DNA of 64,000 bases, taken from assembly GCF_900637555.1 (NCBI RefSeq), contig NZ_LR134378.1:2428001-2492000 (forward strand). Direction: 5' to 3'. The position numbers and the translations under genes were made by a program. The notes beneath the pieces are model-generated. The model was given only the letters and a program-made list of their open reading frames with translations, made no database searches and had not been told where the DNA came from. Shown one piece after another: positions 20,113 through 30,523 of this stretch. Each line of letters opens with the position of its first letter. Position 1 is the first letter of the stretch. This DNA is from Lautropia mirabilis. Lineage in GTDB: Bacteria > Pseudomonadota > Gammaproteobacteria > Burkholderiales > Burkholderiaceae_E.

Positions 20113-20141
20113 GCCCCACGAAGGGGCCCTGGCCAAGGACG

Positions 20142-21131
20142 TCAGCGCAGCACCGGCTCCTGGCCGCCGACGCGGGTCTGGACCTGCTTCCAGAAGCCGC
20201 CGAAGGCCTCGGCCCCGAACTGCCTGGCCAGCATCTGCCAGCGCGAGTATTCGCTGAAGTCCACCACGTTCTCGGTGTTGAGCACGTCACGCGCCACCGA
20301 ATCCACCGACCCCAGACCATCAGCCAGTCCCAGCTGGATGCTGCGCTCACCGGTCCAGAAAAGCCCGCTGAAGGTCTCGGGGGTTTCCTTCAGCCGCTGG
20401 CCGCGTCCCTGCTTGACCACGTCGATGAACTGACGATGAACCTCGTCCAGCATCGCCTGGGCATGAGCCTTCTGCTCGGCACTCATGGGCGCCGTGGGAT
20501 CCAAGAAAGCCTTGTTCTTGCCAGCCGTCTGCGTGCGACGCTCGATACCCAGCATCTTGAGCGTGTCCTGCACGCCATAGTAGCTGAGCAGCACCCCGAT
20601 CGACCCGACGATGCTGGCCTTGTCCACGTAGATGTTGTCAGCCGCTGCCGCGATGTAGTAGCCGCCCGAGGCACCGACCTCCTCGATCACCGCGTGCAGC
20701 GGCTTCTCGGGATGAAGACGGCGCTGACGCCGCATCTCGTCGACGATCATGCCGGACTGCACGGGGCTGCCTCCCGGGCTGTTGATGCGCAGGACGACGC
20801 CCACCGCCCGCGGATCGGAAAAGGCCCGGCGCAACGCCTTGTTGATCCGGTCGGCCGAGGCCCCCTCCTCGCCCGAGCCACCAACGATGACCCCTTCGAT
20901 GTTGATGGAAGCCACATAGCTGGCTGGCCGACGCTGATCCTCATCAACCTGGGCCACCGAGGTGCAGCGCTGGATGCCGAAAGCCAGCACCGCCAGGAAC
21001 GCCAGCCACTGGAAGATGCGCCAGCGACGCTTCGCCTTGCGCTCCTTCAGCGTCTCGCGCGCGAGTTCCTCGACGAAGCCACGACCCCATTCCGCCGTGC
21101 CCAGGATGTTTCTATCGTTCTGCTCTGCCAT
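20142..21131 (-). CDS. sppA: S49 family signal peptide peptidase SppA-type
   Basis: Membrane-anchored serine protease that degrades residual signal peptides. One transmembrane segment at ~41-56 follows a basic stretch; the protease domain faces the periplasm. Ser155 in GASGGYY is the nucleophile, and Lys207 in GKNKAF is the likely general base by position. 329 residues corresponds to the short, single-domain SppA form. It converges with the methyltransferase gene and lies 182 bases after the HAD phosphatase. Confidence 0.93.
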   Translation of the reverse strand: MAEQNDRNILGTAEWGRGFVEELARETLKERKAKRRWRIFQWLAFLAVLAFGIQRCTSVAQVDEDQRRPASYVASINIEGVIVGGSGEEGASADRINKALRRAFSDPRAVGVVLRINSPGGSPVQSGMIVDEMRRQRRLHPEKPLHAVIEEVGASGGYYIAAAADNIYVDKASIVGSIGVLLSYYGVQDTLKMLGIERRTQTAGKNKAFLDPTAPMSAEQKAHAQAMLDEVHRQFIDVVKQGRGQRLKETPETFSGLFWTGERSIQLGLADGLGSVDSVARDVLNTENVVDFSEYSRWQMLARQFGAEAFGGFWKQVQTRVGGQEPVLR

Positions 21132-21313
21132 GCATGGCCTCCCTTCCCAAGAGGGTTTGCTGCCTCAGGGGAAAAATAGTGATTCGTGATCACCCTGAAT
21201 GATCAGGGAAAAGCGGCCCGCACGAAACGGGGGAACCCCCAATTTCAGGCGGAGCCCAACACTCCGCGCCATGAACCGACACGTCCGGGCACGATCCCTT
21301 GTGTCCGGTCTGC

Positions 21314-21994
21314 TCAGGCGCAGCCGAGCAGTCGGCCCAGTTCGACCACGGTTGCCGCCATGGCATCCGGCTCGCTGGATTGCAGCATGAGCAGGGTTCC
21401 CGTGTCGTAATAGACCCCGATGCTGGCACAACCGAAAGCGCGTGCCATCTCGATGTCATAGATCGAATCGCCCACCATCACCATCTGCGTCGGGCTGACC
21501 CCCATCTCTTCGGCCAGGCTCTGCAGCATCCATGGATCAGGCTTCGAGGCCCCCTCTTCGGCGCAACGCGTTGCCTCGAAGAACGCCCCCAGCTCGCCGC
21601 CGGCCAGCACTCGGTCCAGGCCGGCGCGGGACTTGCCGGTAGCCACGGCCAGCCGCCGCCCCTGCGCCCGCAGCGCCTGCAGCAGCTCAGGGATGCCGGC
21701 AAACGGGATGTCGACGCGCTGACGGTTGCCGAAATAGTGGCGTCGATAGGTATCAAGGAACTCGGCGTGACGCTCGGCCGGAAAATCCGGCACGAACTGC
21801 TGCAGCATCTCGCCAAGCCCCAGCCCCACCAGGGGCCGGATGGTCTCGGCCGAGGGTGGCGTCAGCCCCAATGACTCGGCGGTCTTCCGGATGGCCTGAA
21901 CGACCTGTGCAACGGAGTCGGCCACCGTGCCGTCCCAGTCGAACACCACGACCTCACGACGACACAAGTCTTTCTCGACGCCAGCTCTCGTCAT
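21314..21994 (-). CDS. HAD-superfamily phosphatase (phosphoglycolate phosphatase-like)
   Basis: A 226-residue HAD hydrolase. The nucleophile motif is FDWDGTVADS; the Thr/Ser motif (AVATGKSR), the Lys motif (GASKPDP) and the acidic motif VMVGDSIYDIEMA are all present, with a helical cap domain in between. Related genomes have a Gph-like gene between rluC and sppA; the substrate cannot be deduced. A Rieske-type gene often found next to it is absent here. Confidence 0.9.
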   Translation of the reverse strand: MTRAGVEKDLCRREVVVFDWDGTVADSVAQVVQAIRKTAESLGLTPPSAETIRPLVGLGLGEMLQQFVPDFPAERHAEFLDTYRRHYFGNRQRVDIPFAGIPELLQALRAQGRRLAVATGKSRAGLDRVLAGGELGAFFEATRCAEEGASKPDPWMLQSLAEEMGVSPTQMVMVGDSIYDIEMARAFGCASIGVYYDTGTLLMLQSSEPDAMAATVVELGRLLGCA

Positions 21995-22287
21995 CCCATA
22001 GCCCCCCTTTCTGGATCAAGTCATTGATTTTCCGGGTGCTGGCATTGTTGCATGGAAGCCCCAGACAACGATACGCACCCGCATATGAGTGAAAACACCG
22101 TGGTGAATGAATCACATGGAGACCATCTCTGTCACGGATGATACACAGGGCCCGCCTCCCTGAATGCAGGCGCACTCACCCGTCAGGCGCGTACCGCGTC
22201 CAGCCATGCAATTCTCAGAAATCACTTCAATATACAGCGGTAAATCATCATGAAAACTTGAGACTTCACTTGAGAAAGCCCATATAA
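21995..22287. other. AT-richer gap between rluC and the HAD gene
   Basis: No gene is visible. The part at ~22210-22285 is clearly AT-rich compared with its surroundings. It could contain the promoter of the HAD gene: on the minus strand TTTTCA and TATATT are spaced by 16 bases, a weak match. Confidence 0.4.
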
Positions 22288-23319
22288 CTACTCGCTTCTC
22301 ACCCCATCTGCCGTCACCCCGAAACGGGCCAGCAGTGCCTCGAAGGCGGCTGGCATGGGCGCGTCCAGCACCAGCATCTCCTCTTTTTTCGGATGCTTCA
22401 TTTCAAGATGAAAGGCATGAAGAAACATGCGGTTAGCCCCCATGTCATCAAGCACCTTGTTTAAAGTGAAGTCTCCGTATTTTTCATCCCCCAGGATGGG
22501 ATGCCCCCCATGTGCCAGATGCACCCGGATCTGGTGGGTGCGTCCGGTGAGCAGCTCGCATTCCAGCAGCGCCCCATGAGGCGGCAGACCTGGCGTGCCA
22601 CCAAAGTCCAGCGCCTGCAGGCGCCGAAAGCGCGTGGCCGAGGGCTGCCCCTGAACATCCACTCGCACCCGGCGCTCGCCGGCCGGCGTGAGGTAGCGCA
22701 GCAACGGAAACTGCACCAGCACCGGCCGGGGCCTTCCCCAGTGCCCCTTCACGATGGCCAGGTAACGCTTCTTCACCTCGCCGGCGGCAAACATCCTGTG
22801 CAGGGCCAGCAGCGCCGAACGCCGCTTGGCGATGACCAGCAGACCCGAGGTGTCGCGGTCCAGGCGATGGGCCAGCTCCAGGAACTGGCCGGGCGGGCGC
22901 GTGGCACGCAACCGCTCGATGAGACCGGCCGAGATGCCGCTGCCCCCATGCACCGCCAGCCCCTCGGACTTGTCCACCACCAGCAGGTGCTCGTCCTCGA
23001 AGAGGATGCGGATGTGACGGTCGTCCAGCTTGGGACCACCCCGGGCGGGCCCCGGACGCAGTGCCGTCTGCGGCACGCTGGCCAGCGGCGGCACACGGAC
23101 CCGCTCACCGGCGGCCACGCGCTGCTCGGCCTTGACCCGGCGCCCGTCGACGCGTACCTCGCCCTTGCGGATCATCCGGTAGATGCGCGTCTTGGGCACG
23201 CCACGCAGCATGGCCAGCAGGTAGTTGTCCAGGCGCTGACCCTCGTGGCCCTCGTCCACCGTCAGCCACTGGATGGGTGTTGTTTGCGCCATGGGCGCTT
23301 TTGTGTCGGCGTCTTTCAT
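22288..23319 (-). CDS. rluC: 23S rRNA pseudouridine synthase RluC-type
   Basis: Isomerises specific uridines of 23S rRNA to pseudouridine. An N-terminal S4 RNA-binding domain (QRLDNYLLAML onward) precedes the catalytic domain. The catalytic Asp is in HRLDRDTSGL, and the C-terminal LLTGRTHQIRVHL and HAFHLEMKHP motifs are typical. 343 residues from ATG 23319; ATG 23292 is an alternative start. Divergent from rne, as in many proteobacteria; the rne promoter overlaps its 5' end. Confidence 0.94.
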   Translation of the reverse strand: MKDADTKAPMAQTTPIQWLTVDEGHEGQRLDNYLLAMLRGVPKTRIYRMIRKGEVRVDGRRVKAEQRVAAGERVRVPPLASVPQTALRPGPARGGPKLDDRHIRILFEDEHLLVVDKSEGLAVHGGSGISAGLIERLRATRPPGQFLELAHRLDRDTSGLLVIAKRRSALLALHRMFAAGEVKKRYLAIVKGHWGRPRPVLVQFPLLRYLTPAGERRVRVDVQGQPSATRFRRLQALDFGGTPGLPPHGALLECELLTGRTHQIRVHLAHGGHPILGDEKYGDFTLNKVLDDMGANRMFLHAFHLEMKHPKKEEMLVLDAPMPAAFEALLARFGVTADGVRSE

Positions 23320-23330
23320 CCGGCTATAAT
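23301..23330 (+). promoter_or_regulatory. sigma-70 promoter for rne
   Basis: TTGTGT (23301-23306) and a perfect TATAAT (23325-23330) lie 18 bases apart, about 650 bases before the rne start codon and across the rluC start. Confidence 0.65.
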
Positions 23331-23977
23331 CGCGGGCGGTTGTCGGTCATGCAGGCTGGGCGTCGCCAACCGGGCCATACCCTTGAAAATTCGCCGGTTT
23401 TCGGCGACTTGTGCAAGGGTCCGGTTTCGGCGTCAGGACCCGCCTGCTGGCTGTCGTGCAGTCTGCAGTGTAAAAGAAGGGCTGGATTTTTTCCCGTGCC
23501 CGCCCGCACCCCTTCCCGGGTGCGCCGGCGCTTGCACCCGCCCTTCCAGCTGCAGCCCCTGCACGCCGCGCGACAAGCCCCGCATGGGCCGCATTGTCCG
23601 GCCTGTGCCCGGCTTGCCCGGATGACGACCATTGGATTCAAAACGCGGCGTCGAAAGGTTCGGCGCGCGAGCACGATTCGACACGATGAGCCGCCAACGC
23701 TCGTCGGGACAAGAACAACGGAACCCAAAGGCCCTTCACGTCACCCCATCCGGCCCGATGATCACGACAACCCCCGCCCGCAGCCTCCCTGCCGGCTTTG
23801 CCGGCCGTCAGACGATCCCGTCTGCGCGCTGCCGTGCCGTCGTGCGCGCCACCGACGTGCCCTTGCGGCCTTCTCGCCGTCACTGTTTCGATGATGCCTG
23901 CCCCTGCGCACGGCTCGGGGGTCGACCCATGCTCGCTGGTCCTACACACCACGCCAACGTGTGCATGGAGTCATGGC
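23331..23977 (+). promoter_or_regulatory. long 5' leader of rne
   Basis: About 640 bases between the predicted promoter and the RNase E start codon, with no convincing gene. Near its start a nested structure is visible: ACCCTTG (23379-23385) pairs with CAAGGGT (23414-23420), enclosing CGCCG/CGGCG (23392-23406). RNase E mRNAs in other proteobacteria have long structured leaders through which the enzyme controls its own mRNA; the same is inferred here. Confidence 0.55.
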
Positions 23978-26900
23978 ATGAAACGCATGCTGTTCAACGC
24001 AACCCATTCGGAAGAACTGCGGGTTGCCATCGTCGATGGCCAGCGGCTGATCGACATTGACATCGAGTCCGCCGGACGCGAGAGTCGCAAGAGCAATATC
24101 TACAAAGGGGTCGTCACTCGTGTCGAACCCTCGCTGGAAGCCTGCTTCGTCAACTACGGCGAAGACCGTCACGGCTTCCTGCCCTTCAAGGAAATCTCCC
24201 GATCCTACTTCCGTCAGGATGTCGAAGGCGGCAAGCCGCTGCGCATCCAGGACGTGATCAGCGAAGGCCAGGAACTCATCGTCCAGGTCGAGAAGGAAGA
24301 GCGCGGCAACAAGGGCGCCGCCCTGACCACGATGATCTCGCTGGCCGGCCGCTACGTGGTCCTCATGCCCAACAACCCCCGTGGCGGCGGCGTGTCGCGC
24401 CGCATCGAGGGCGAGGACCGGCAGGAACTGCGCGAGGCCATGGACAAGCTGCAGGTGCCCTCCGGCATGAGCCTCATCGCCCGCACCGCCGGCATCGGTC
24501 GCTCGGTCGAGGAGCTGCAGTGGGACCTGAACTACCTGCTGCAGCTGTGGCAGGCCATCGAATCGGCCGCCAAGTCGGCACCGGGCGCCTTCCTCATCTA
24601 CCAGGAATCCAGCCTGGTCATCCGCGCCATCCGTGACTACTTCACGGCCGACATCGGCGAGGTGCTGATCGACACCGAGGACATCTACCAGCAGGCCACG
24701 CAGTTCATGAGCTACGTGATGCCCGACTACGTGGCACGCGTCAAGTACTACCGCGATGCCACCCCGCTGTTCTCGCGCTTCCAGATCGAGCACCAGATCG
24801 AGACCGCCTACTCGCGCGTCGTGCCGCTGCCCTCGGGTGGCGCCATCGTCATCGACCACACCGAGGCGCTGGTGGCCATCGACGTGAACTCGGCTCGCGC
24901 CACCCGTGGCTCCGACATCGAGGAAACGGCCTTCCGAACCAACATGGAGGCGGCCGAGGAAGTGGCCCGCCAGATGCGACTGCGCGACCTGGGCGGCCTC
25001 ATCGTCATCGACTTCATCGACATGGAGAGCAGCCGCAACCAGCGCGAGGTCGAGCAGTGCCTGAAAGAAGCGCTCAGCCTGGACCGTGCCCGCGTGCAGA
25101 CCGGCAAGATCTCCCGCTTCGGCCTGATGGAGCTGTCGCGCCAGCGGCTGCGTCCGGCGCTCAACGAAGGCACCCACATCACCTGCCCGCGCTGCAACGG
25201 CACCGGCGTCATCCGCGACATCGAGTCCTCGGCCCTGCACGTGCTGCGCGTGCTGCAGGAAGAGGCCATGAAGGAGAACACCGCCGCCGTGCACGTGCAG
25301 GTGCCGGTGGAGGTCGCCACCTACCTGCTCAACGAGAAGCGCACCGAGATCGCCACGCTGGAAGCACGCCTCAAGGTCGAGATCGTGCTGATCCCCAACA
25401 AGTCGATCGAGACCCCGCTCTACAGCCTGGAGCGCCTCAAGCACGACGACGAGCGTCTGCTGACCTACCGTGCCAGCTACGCCATGGCCGAGGCCAACGA
25501 CGAGGAAAACACCTACCTCGCCAACAAGTTCAAGCAGCCCGGCAACCGCCAGGAGGCCGTGGTCAAGGGCATCACCCGCGACCAGCCGCCGGCACCGCCG
25601 CCCGCCCGTCCGGCTGCAGCGCCCGCCGCATCCTCGACACCTGCCGCTTCGTCCACTCACGGTGGCCTGCTTGATCGCATCCTGAACCTGTTCGGCTGGG
25701 GCGCCGCCCACGGTGCCGAGACCGCCGAAACAGCGGAGCGTCCGTCCGACGATGGTCGCAATCGCACCGCCCGCAACGCCGGCAACGGCACGAGTCGGAG
25801 TGAACGCGGCAACCGTCGCGGCGAGCGCAGCGACAGCGAAGGCCGCAACGGTCGGCGCAACGAGCGCAATGGCCGCAGCGAGCGCACGGAACGTGCTGAG
25901 CGGACCGAACGTGCCGAAGCCTCCGACAACGGCAAGCGTACCCGTGGCGAACGGAGCAACGGTCGCCAGCGCGACGAGGCCCGCGACACCCGTGAGCCGC
26001 GTGAATCCCGCGAAGGTCGTGACACCCGCGACGCGCGCCAGAACGGCGAACGCGCCGATCGCAATGGCCGCAACGAGCGCGCCGAGCGCCAGGAACCGGC
26101 CGAGCGCAACGAACGCATCCAACGCAACGAGCGACCCGAAGGCGCCGAGGCCACCGGCCAGGAGCGCAGCGAACGCCCAGCCCGCGGTGAACGCGGCGAG
26201 CGCCGCAACCGGGGCGAGCGTGCCGAGCGCAACGTGCGTGACGAAGCCACCGAAGAGCGCGTCGAGGCCACCTCGGCGGAAGGCCAGGAGCGTCAGCGTC
26301 CGGAACGGGGCCGTCGTCGCCGTCAGGCCGACAACGCCGAGGGCGTGCAGACCGAAGGCCTGGACACCCTTCCGGCCGAGACCGCTGACGAAGCCCCGGC
26401 CCCCGCACCGCGCGAAGGCCGTGGCCGCCGCTCGGCCGAGCCCGCCAGCGACAGTCACGCAGTGACGTCGGACGAACCCGCCGCCGAGGCCGCTCCGGCC
26501 GAAGAAGCCGCTTCGACCCGCGCCCCGCGTCAGCAGGCTCCCCGTCAGGAGACCGCCCCGTCGGCCGCCGCAAACGACGAGGAAGCCCCAGCTGCCGAGG
26601 AAGGCGAGCGCCGCCGTCGCCGTCGCAGCAACCGCCGCGACCGGACCGAAGCCGATGCCGGCCGTGAAGGCGCTGCACCGGCCGAGACCGCCGGCACGAC
26701 CGAGGCAGCCCCGGCTGCTTCCGAAGGAGCCGACGCCGCCGTGACGACTCCGGCCGAAGGTCGTGAGCGTGCCGAGCCGCGCGAGCGTCGTGCCCCCCGG
26801 GCAGCCGCCGAGAAGGTCCCCGCTCAGGAGGCCGACAGCAGCGCCGCGCCCCGCAGCCAGGAGGACGCCCGTGCCGAGAAGGCCGACAAGCCCGCCGAAG

Positions 26901-27184
26901 CACCGGCGCGCCGCCGTGGCAACGCGGATGACACTGCCCAGGCACCGTCGCCCCGTCCACAGGCAGCACCTGCCCAGCCTGTCCCCACCCGGGCACTGGA
27001 GGAAGTGGTACAGTCGGCAGGACTGGAATGGGTGCAGACCAGCGCGGCCCCGCAGGCCGAGCCTGTCGTGACCGCGCCCGCTGCTCCCCGGCCGCGCCGG
27101 CAGCGCAAGCCGCGCACGCCGGTCGCCGCTGAACCGCTGCAACAGGTGGAAACCCAGGCCGGCAAACCGTCGGACGAGCAGTAA
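23978..27184 (+). CDS. rne: ribonuclease E
   Basis: Endoribonuclease that processes rRNA and tRNA and initiates mRNA decay. The ATG at 23978 gives 1,068 residues beginning [17 protein letters not shown], typical of betaproteobacterial RNase E. The S1 domain lies at ~35-120. Catalytic aspartates are in AIDVNSARA and VIDFIDMES. The Zn-link is Cys403/Cys406 in CPRCNGTG, matching the E. coli positions. From about residue 535 the tail is low-complexity: first Pro/Ala, then long Arg/Glu/Asn repeats, then Ala/Glu/Pro with Arg clusters. The tail should be the disordered scaffold that binds RNA and degradosome partners. A longer frame from 23798 has no homology. Confidence 0.95.
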   Translation: MKRMLFNATHSEELRVAIVDGQRLIDIDIESAGRESRKSNIYKGVVTRVEPSLEACFVNYGEDRHGFLPFKEISRSYFRQDVEGGKPLRIQDVISEGQELIVQVEKEERGNKGAALTTMISLAGRYVVLMPNNPRGGGVSRRIEGEDRQELREAMDKLQVPSGMSLIARTAGIGRSVEELQWDLNYLLQLWQAIESAAKSAPGAFLIYQESSLVIRAIRDYFTADIGEVLIDTEDIYQQATQFMSYVMPDYVARVKYYRDATPLFSRFQIEHQIETAYSRVVPLPSGGAIVIDHTEALVAIDVNSARATRGSDIEETAFRTNMEAAEEVARQMRLRDLGGLIVIDFIDMESSRNQREVEQCLKEALSLDRARVQTGKISRFGLMELSRQRLRPALNEGTHITCPRCNGTGVIRDIESSALHVLRVLQEEAMKENTAAVHVQVPVEVATYLLNEKRTEIATLEARLKVEIVLIPNKSIETPLYSLERLKHDDERLLTYRASYAMAEANDEENTYLANKFKQPGNRQEAVVKGITRDQPPAPPPARPAAAPAASSTPAASSTHGGLLDRILNLFGWGAAHGAETAETAERPSDDGRNRTARNAGNGTSRSERGNRRGERSDSEGRNGRRNERNGRSERTERAERTERAEASDNGKRTRGERSNGRQRDEARDTREPRESREGRDTRDARQNGERADRNGRNERAERQEPAERNERIQRNERPEGAEATGQERSERPARGERGERRNRGERAERNVRDEATEERVEATSAEGQERQRPERGRRRRQADNAEGVQTEGLDTLPAETADEAPAPAPREGRGRRSAEPASDSHAVTSDEPAAEAAPAEEAASTRAPRQQAPRQETAPSAAANDEEAPAAEEGERRRRRRSNRRDRTEADAGREGAAPAETAGTTEAAPAASEGADAAVTTPAEGRERAEPRERRAPRAAAEKVPAQEADSSAAPRSQEDARAEKADKPAEAPARRRGNADDTAQAPSPRPQAAPAQPVPTRALEEVVQSAGLEWVQTSAAPQAEPVVTAPAAPRPRRQRKPRTPVAAEPLQQVETQAGKPSDEQ

Positions 27185-27192
27185 CCACCTCG

Positions 27193-27223
27193 CCGGCCCG
27201 GCAGGCCTCGCCTGTCGGGCCGG
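27193..27223 (+). terminator. terminator after rne
   Basis: A 13-bp stem (one G-T pair) with a 5-base loop begins nine bases after the rne stop, followed by a pyrimidine-rich TTCACTCTCTTTCCCC tract just before moaA. Confidence 0.65.
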
Positions 27224-27242
27224 TTCACTCTCTTTCCCCTTC

Positions 27243-28388
27243 ATGGCAGAACGAGTCATACCCATTGCCGACCAGCGCAGTCGCGGTATCCTGCCGATGC
27301 AGCCGCTCCGCCTGCAGGACGGCCCATCGGCGCTGCCCATGTCTCCGGACGGCGCCCTGCTTGACGCCCGTGGCCGCCCCCTGCACGACCTGCGCATCTC
27401 GGTCACCGACCGCTGCAACTTCCGCTGCTCGTACTGCATGCCGCGCGAGGTCTTTGGCAAGGACCATGAATTCCTCTCGCACGGCTCATTGCTCAGCTTC
27501 GAGGAGATCACCCGCGTCGCCGGGCTGATGGTCGGTCTGGGCGTGAAGAAGATCCGCCTGACCGGTGGTGAGCCACTGTTGCGACGCGACCTGGAAACGC
27601 TGATCGCCCAGCTCAGCTGCCTGCGCCAGCCCGACGGCCAGCCCGTCGAACTGACCCTGACCACCAACGGCTCGTTGCTGGCCAAGAAGGCGCAGTCACT
27701 GCGCGAGGCCGGACTCGATCGCGTCACGGTCAGCCTGGACGGCCTGGACGATGCACTGTTTCGCAAGCTCAACGACGCCAACTTCCCGGTTTCCCGCGTG
27801 CTGGCCGGCATCGAGGCCGCTGCCCAGGCCGGTTTCTCGGGCATCAAGGTCAACATGGTGGTGCGCCGCGGCCTGAACGACGGCGAGATCCTTCCGATGG
27901 TCGAGCATTTCCGCGGCACCGGACACATCCTGCGCTTCATCGAATACATGGACGTGGGCACCAGCAACGGCTGGCGCATGGAAGAAGTGCTGCCCAGCCG
28001 TGACATCATCGCGCGCATCCACGCCGTGCATCCGCTGGCCCCTGTCGATCCGAACTATCCCGGCGAGGTGGCCCAACGCTGGCGCTTCCTCGACGGCGCT
28101 GGCGAGATCGGCGTCATCTCCTCCGTCACCCAGCCTTTCTGCGGCGACTGCTCGCGTCTGCGGCTGACCACCGAAGGCCAGCTCTTCACCTGCCTGTTCG
28201 GCCACCAGGGCCATGACCTGCGGGGCCTGCTGCGCCGTCAGCTGCCCGATGAAGACATCCGTACCGCGTTGATGAACCTCTGGCAGGGACGTGACGACCG
28301 CTATTCCGAGCTGCGCAGCAGCCAGAAATCCGCCAGTCCAACCTCCAACGGCAAAAGGCGGGTGGAAATGAGCTACATCGGTGGCTGA
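27243..28388 (+). CDS. moaA: GTP 3',8-cyclase MoaA
   Basis: Radical SAM enzyme for the first step of molybdenum-cofactor synthesis. The N-terminal cluster ligands are Cys58, Cys62 and Cys65 (CNFRCSYC). The C-terminal cluster ligands are in FCGDCSRLR and FTCLFG, and the chain ends in SYIGG as MoaA does. 381 residues; the ~45 residues before the core are somewhat longer than usual. First of a moaA-mobA-moeA run; its last 8 bases overlap mobA. Confidence 0.95.
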   Translation: MAERVIPIADQRSRGILPMQPLRLQDGPSALPMSPDGALLDARGRPLHDLRISVTDRCNFRCSYCMPREVFGKDHEFLSHGSLLSFEEITRVAGLMVGLGVKKIRLTGGEPLLRRDLETLIAQLSCLRQPDGQPVELTLTTNGSLLAKKAQSLREAGLDRVTVSLDGLDDALFRKLNDANFPVSRVLAGIEAAAQAGFSGIKVNMVVRRGLNDGEILPMVEHFRGTGHILRFIEYMDVGTSNGWRMEEVLPSRDIIARIHAVHPLAPVDPNYPGEVAQRWRFLDGAGEIGVISSVTQPFCGDCSRLRLTTEGQLFTCLFGHQGHDLRGLLRRQLPDEDIRTALMNLWQGRDDRYSELRSSQKSASPTSNGKRRVEMSYIGG

Positions 28389-29007
28389 AGATCCCATCAC
28401 CGGCCTGGTGCTGGCCGGTGGAGCAGCCCGGCGCCTGCAGGCTGCCCACCCCGGCGCCGACAAGGGACTGCTGCCCCTGGCGGGCAGGCCGCTGATCGCC
28501 TGGGTCATCGACAACCTGGCCCCGCAGGTGCAGAGCCTCGTCATCAGCGCCAACCGCCACCTGGACGACTATCGCCAGCTGGGCCATCCGGTCCTGCCGG
28601 ATCGGCTGCCCGACATGCCCGGCCCCCTGGCCGGCATTCATGCTGCCCTGTCCGTCTGCCCCACCGAGTGGCTGGCCGTGGCCGCCTGCGACACCCCTTT
28701 TCTGCCCCCCGACTGGGTTGCCCGGCTGCAGCACGCCCTGACGGGCAGCAGCGCCCCCATTGCCTACGCCCACGATCCCGACCAGCCCCACCCGCTGGTG
28801 GCCGTACTGCATCGCAGCCTGCTGCCCTCACTGGATGCCTTCCTGAAAGCCGGCAACCACCGGGTGCGACAGTGGTATGGCCAGCACGGCGCTCAGGCGG
28901 TACCCTTTCCCGATCCGCAAGCCTTCCAGAACCTCAACACCCCGGAGGAATGGCAGGCTGCCGAAAGCCACCTGCGCTCGCCTGCCCATCCGCATCCTTC
29001 ACCCTGA
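28381..29007 (+). CDS. mobA: molybdenum cofactor guanylyltransferase
   Basis: Attaches GMP to molybdopterin to give the bis-MGD cofactor of DMSO-reductase-family enzymes. The N-terminal nucleotide-binding motif is [10 protein letters not shown], with [12 protein letters not shown] following, and [10 protein letters not shown] is the acidic metal-binding motif. 208 residues. It starts with GTG inside the last codons of moaA, an 8-base overlap that implies coupled translation. Confidence 0.93.
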   Translation: MAEDPITGLVLAGGAARRLQAAHPGADKGLLPLAGRPLIAWVIDNLAPQVQSLVISANRHLDDYRQLGHPVLPDRLPDMPGPLAGIHAALSVCPTEWLAVAACDTPFLPPDWVARLQHALTGSSAPIAYAHDPDQPHPLVAVLHRSLLPSLDAFLKAGNHRVRQWYGQHGAQAVPFPDPQAFQNLNTPEEWQAAESHLRSPAHPHPSP

Positions 29008-29061
29008 GCCCCATCCGGAACCACGCCCGGCTGGCACCCCCATCTCGCCCGAGACCCGTTC

Positions 29062-30432
29062 ATGAGCACCTCGACCGACTGGCCCTCCCTCGCTTCCCTG
29101 CTGGCCCGCCTGCCGGACTTCAACCCGGACGCCGTACCTGTGGCCCAGGCCCGCGAGCTGCTGGCGGACTGGGTGGCACCGCGTGTCCAGGCGCGGTCGA
29201 TGCTGGTTCAGGCGGAAGCCCTCGGCCGCGTGCTGGCCCGTGACGTCGTTGCCCGCCTGGATCTGCCCCCCTGTGACAACGCGGCCATGGACGGCTACGC
29301 CCTGCGTCATGCCGACCTGAAGCCCGAGGGCGACACCACGCTGCCGGTGGCAGGCCGCACGCTGGCCGGCGATCCCCCGGCCACACTGCCCCCCGGGCAG
29401 GCCTGGCGCATCATGACCGGCGCCCCCATGCCGGCCGGCGCCGACACCGTGGTGATGCAGGAGCACGTCCAGCGCCGCACCAATGACACCGCCCCGCACG
29501 ACACACGCGCCCAGCCGGACACAGGCACCCACCCGCAGGAAACGATCACCCTCCCGGCCGGCCAGAAACCCGGCCAGAATGTGCGCCGCCGGGGTGAGGA
29601 CATCCGCACAGGCCAGACCGCCCTCCCTGCCGGTCGGATCCTCTCGCCCATGGACCTGGGTGTGGCTGCCTCGCAGGGCATCGTCGATCTGCCCGTTTTC
29701 GGCCCGCTGAAAGTGGGCGTTTTCTCCACCGGCAACGAACTGGTCCAGAGCGGGCAGCCGCTGGCCGCTGGCCAGATCCATGACAGCAACCGTCCGACCC
29801 TGCTGGCGCTGGCACGCAATCGAGGATTCGAAGCCATCGACCTGGGCTGGCTGCCCGACGATCCCGCCATCCTGACGAAGGCCCTGGCCTCCAGCATCGA
29901 TCAGGTCGATGTGCTGCTGACCACCGGCGGTGCCGCCGGGGGAGATGCCGATCTGCTCTGGCACGTGCTGTCACAGCCCATGCACCACCAGGGCATGGCG
30001 CTGCCCACCGAAGCCCACGCCTGGAAACTGAAGCTACGCCCGGGGCGCCCCCTGGTCATCGGCCGCATCGGCCAGACGCCGGTCTTCGGCCTGCCCGGCA
30101 ACCCGGTGGCGGCGCTGCTCAGCTTCCTGTTCGTCATCGACGCCGCCCTCCAGAAAATGGCGGGCATCACCGCCCCGCGCCCGCTGCCGCGCATCCGCGC
30201 CCGCGCCGGCACGGCCATCCGCAAGCGCCCGGGCCGGCAGGAGCTGCTGCGCGTGACGCTCTGCTACCATGAATCGGACGATCTGCCGGTGGCCATGCCT
30301 GCCGGCAGCCAGAGTTCTGCCCAGCTGCGCTCGGTCGCCGAGGCCGACGGCATCGCCGTGCTGCCCGAAGACCAGGGCCCGGTCGCCGAAGGCGACCGGC
30401 TGGACGTGGTGCCGCTGCACGGCCTGCTGTAA
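29062..30432 (+). CDS. moeA: molybdopterin molybdenumtransferase MoeA
   Basis: Inserts molybdate into adenylated molybdopterin. 456 residues with the MoeA motifs CDNAAMDGYALR, RIMTGAPMPAGADTVV, the MPT-binding STGNELV and TTGGAAGGDADL, and LPGNPVAA near the C-terminal domain. The insert around residues 133-170 (His/Thr/Asp-rich) is longer than usual, so the protein is slightly above normal size. Follows mobA by 54 bases. Confidence 0.95.
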   Translation: MSTSTDWPSLASLLARLPDFNPDAVPVAQARELLADWVAPRVQARSMLVQAEALGRVLARDVVARLDLPPCDNAAMDGYALRHADLKPEGDTTLPVAGRTLAGDPPATLPPGQAWRIMTGAPMPAGADTVVMQEHVQRRTNDTAPHDTRAQPDTGTHPQETITLPAGQKPGQNVRRRGEDIRTGQTALPAGRILSPMDLGVAASQGIVDLPVFGPLKVGVFSTGNELVQSGQPLAAGQIHDSNRPTLLALARNRGFEAIDLGWLPDDPAILTKALASSIDQVDVLLTTGGAAGGDADLLWHVLSQPMHHQGMALPTEAHAWKLKLRPGRPLVIGRIGQTPVFGLPGNPVAALLSFLFVIDAALQKMAGITAPRPLPRIRARAGTAIRKRPGRQELLRVTLCYHESDDLPVAMPAGSQSSAQLRSVAEADGIAVLPEDQGPVAEGDRLDVVPLHGLL

Positions 30433-30523
30433 TCTGCGCCCCCATCCGCAGACCGTCTCCGATCAGCACGTTCGATCAGCCAGGGCCGGCGAACACCGCC
30501 TTTTCACCAGGATCCCGCACCGC

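Noticed and set aside
25572-27188. 538-residue Arg-rich minus-strand open frame
   Set aside because: Complement of the repetitive RNase E tail; composition mirrors the real gene.
23942-28018. 1,358-residue minus-strand open frame
   Set aside because: Shadow of rne and moaA; the opposite frame has all RNase E and MoaA motifs.
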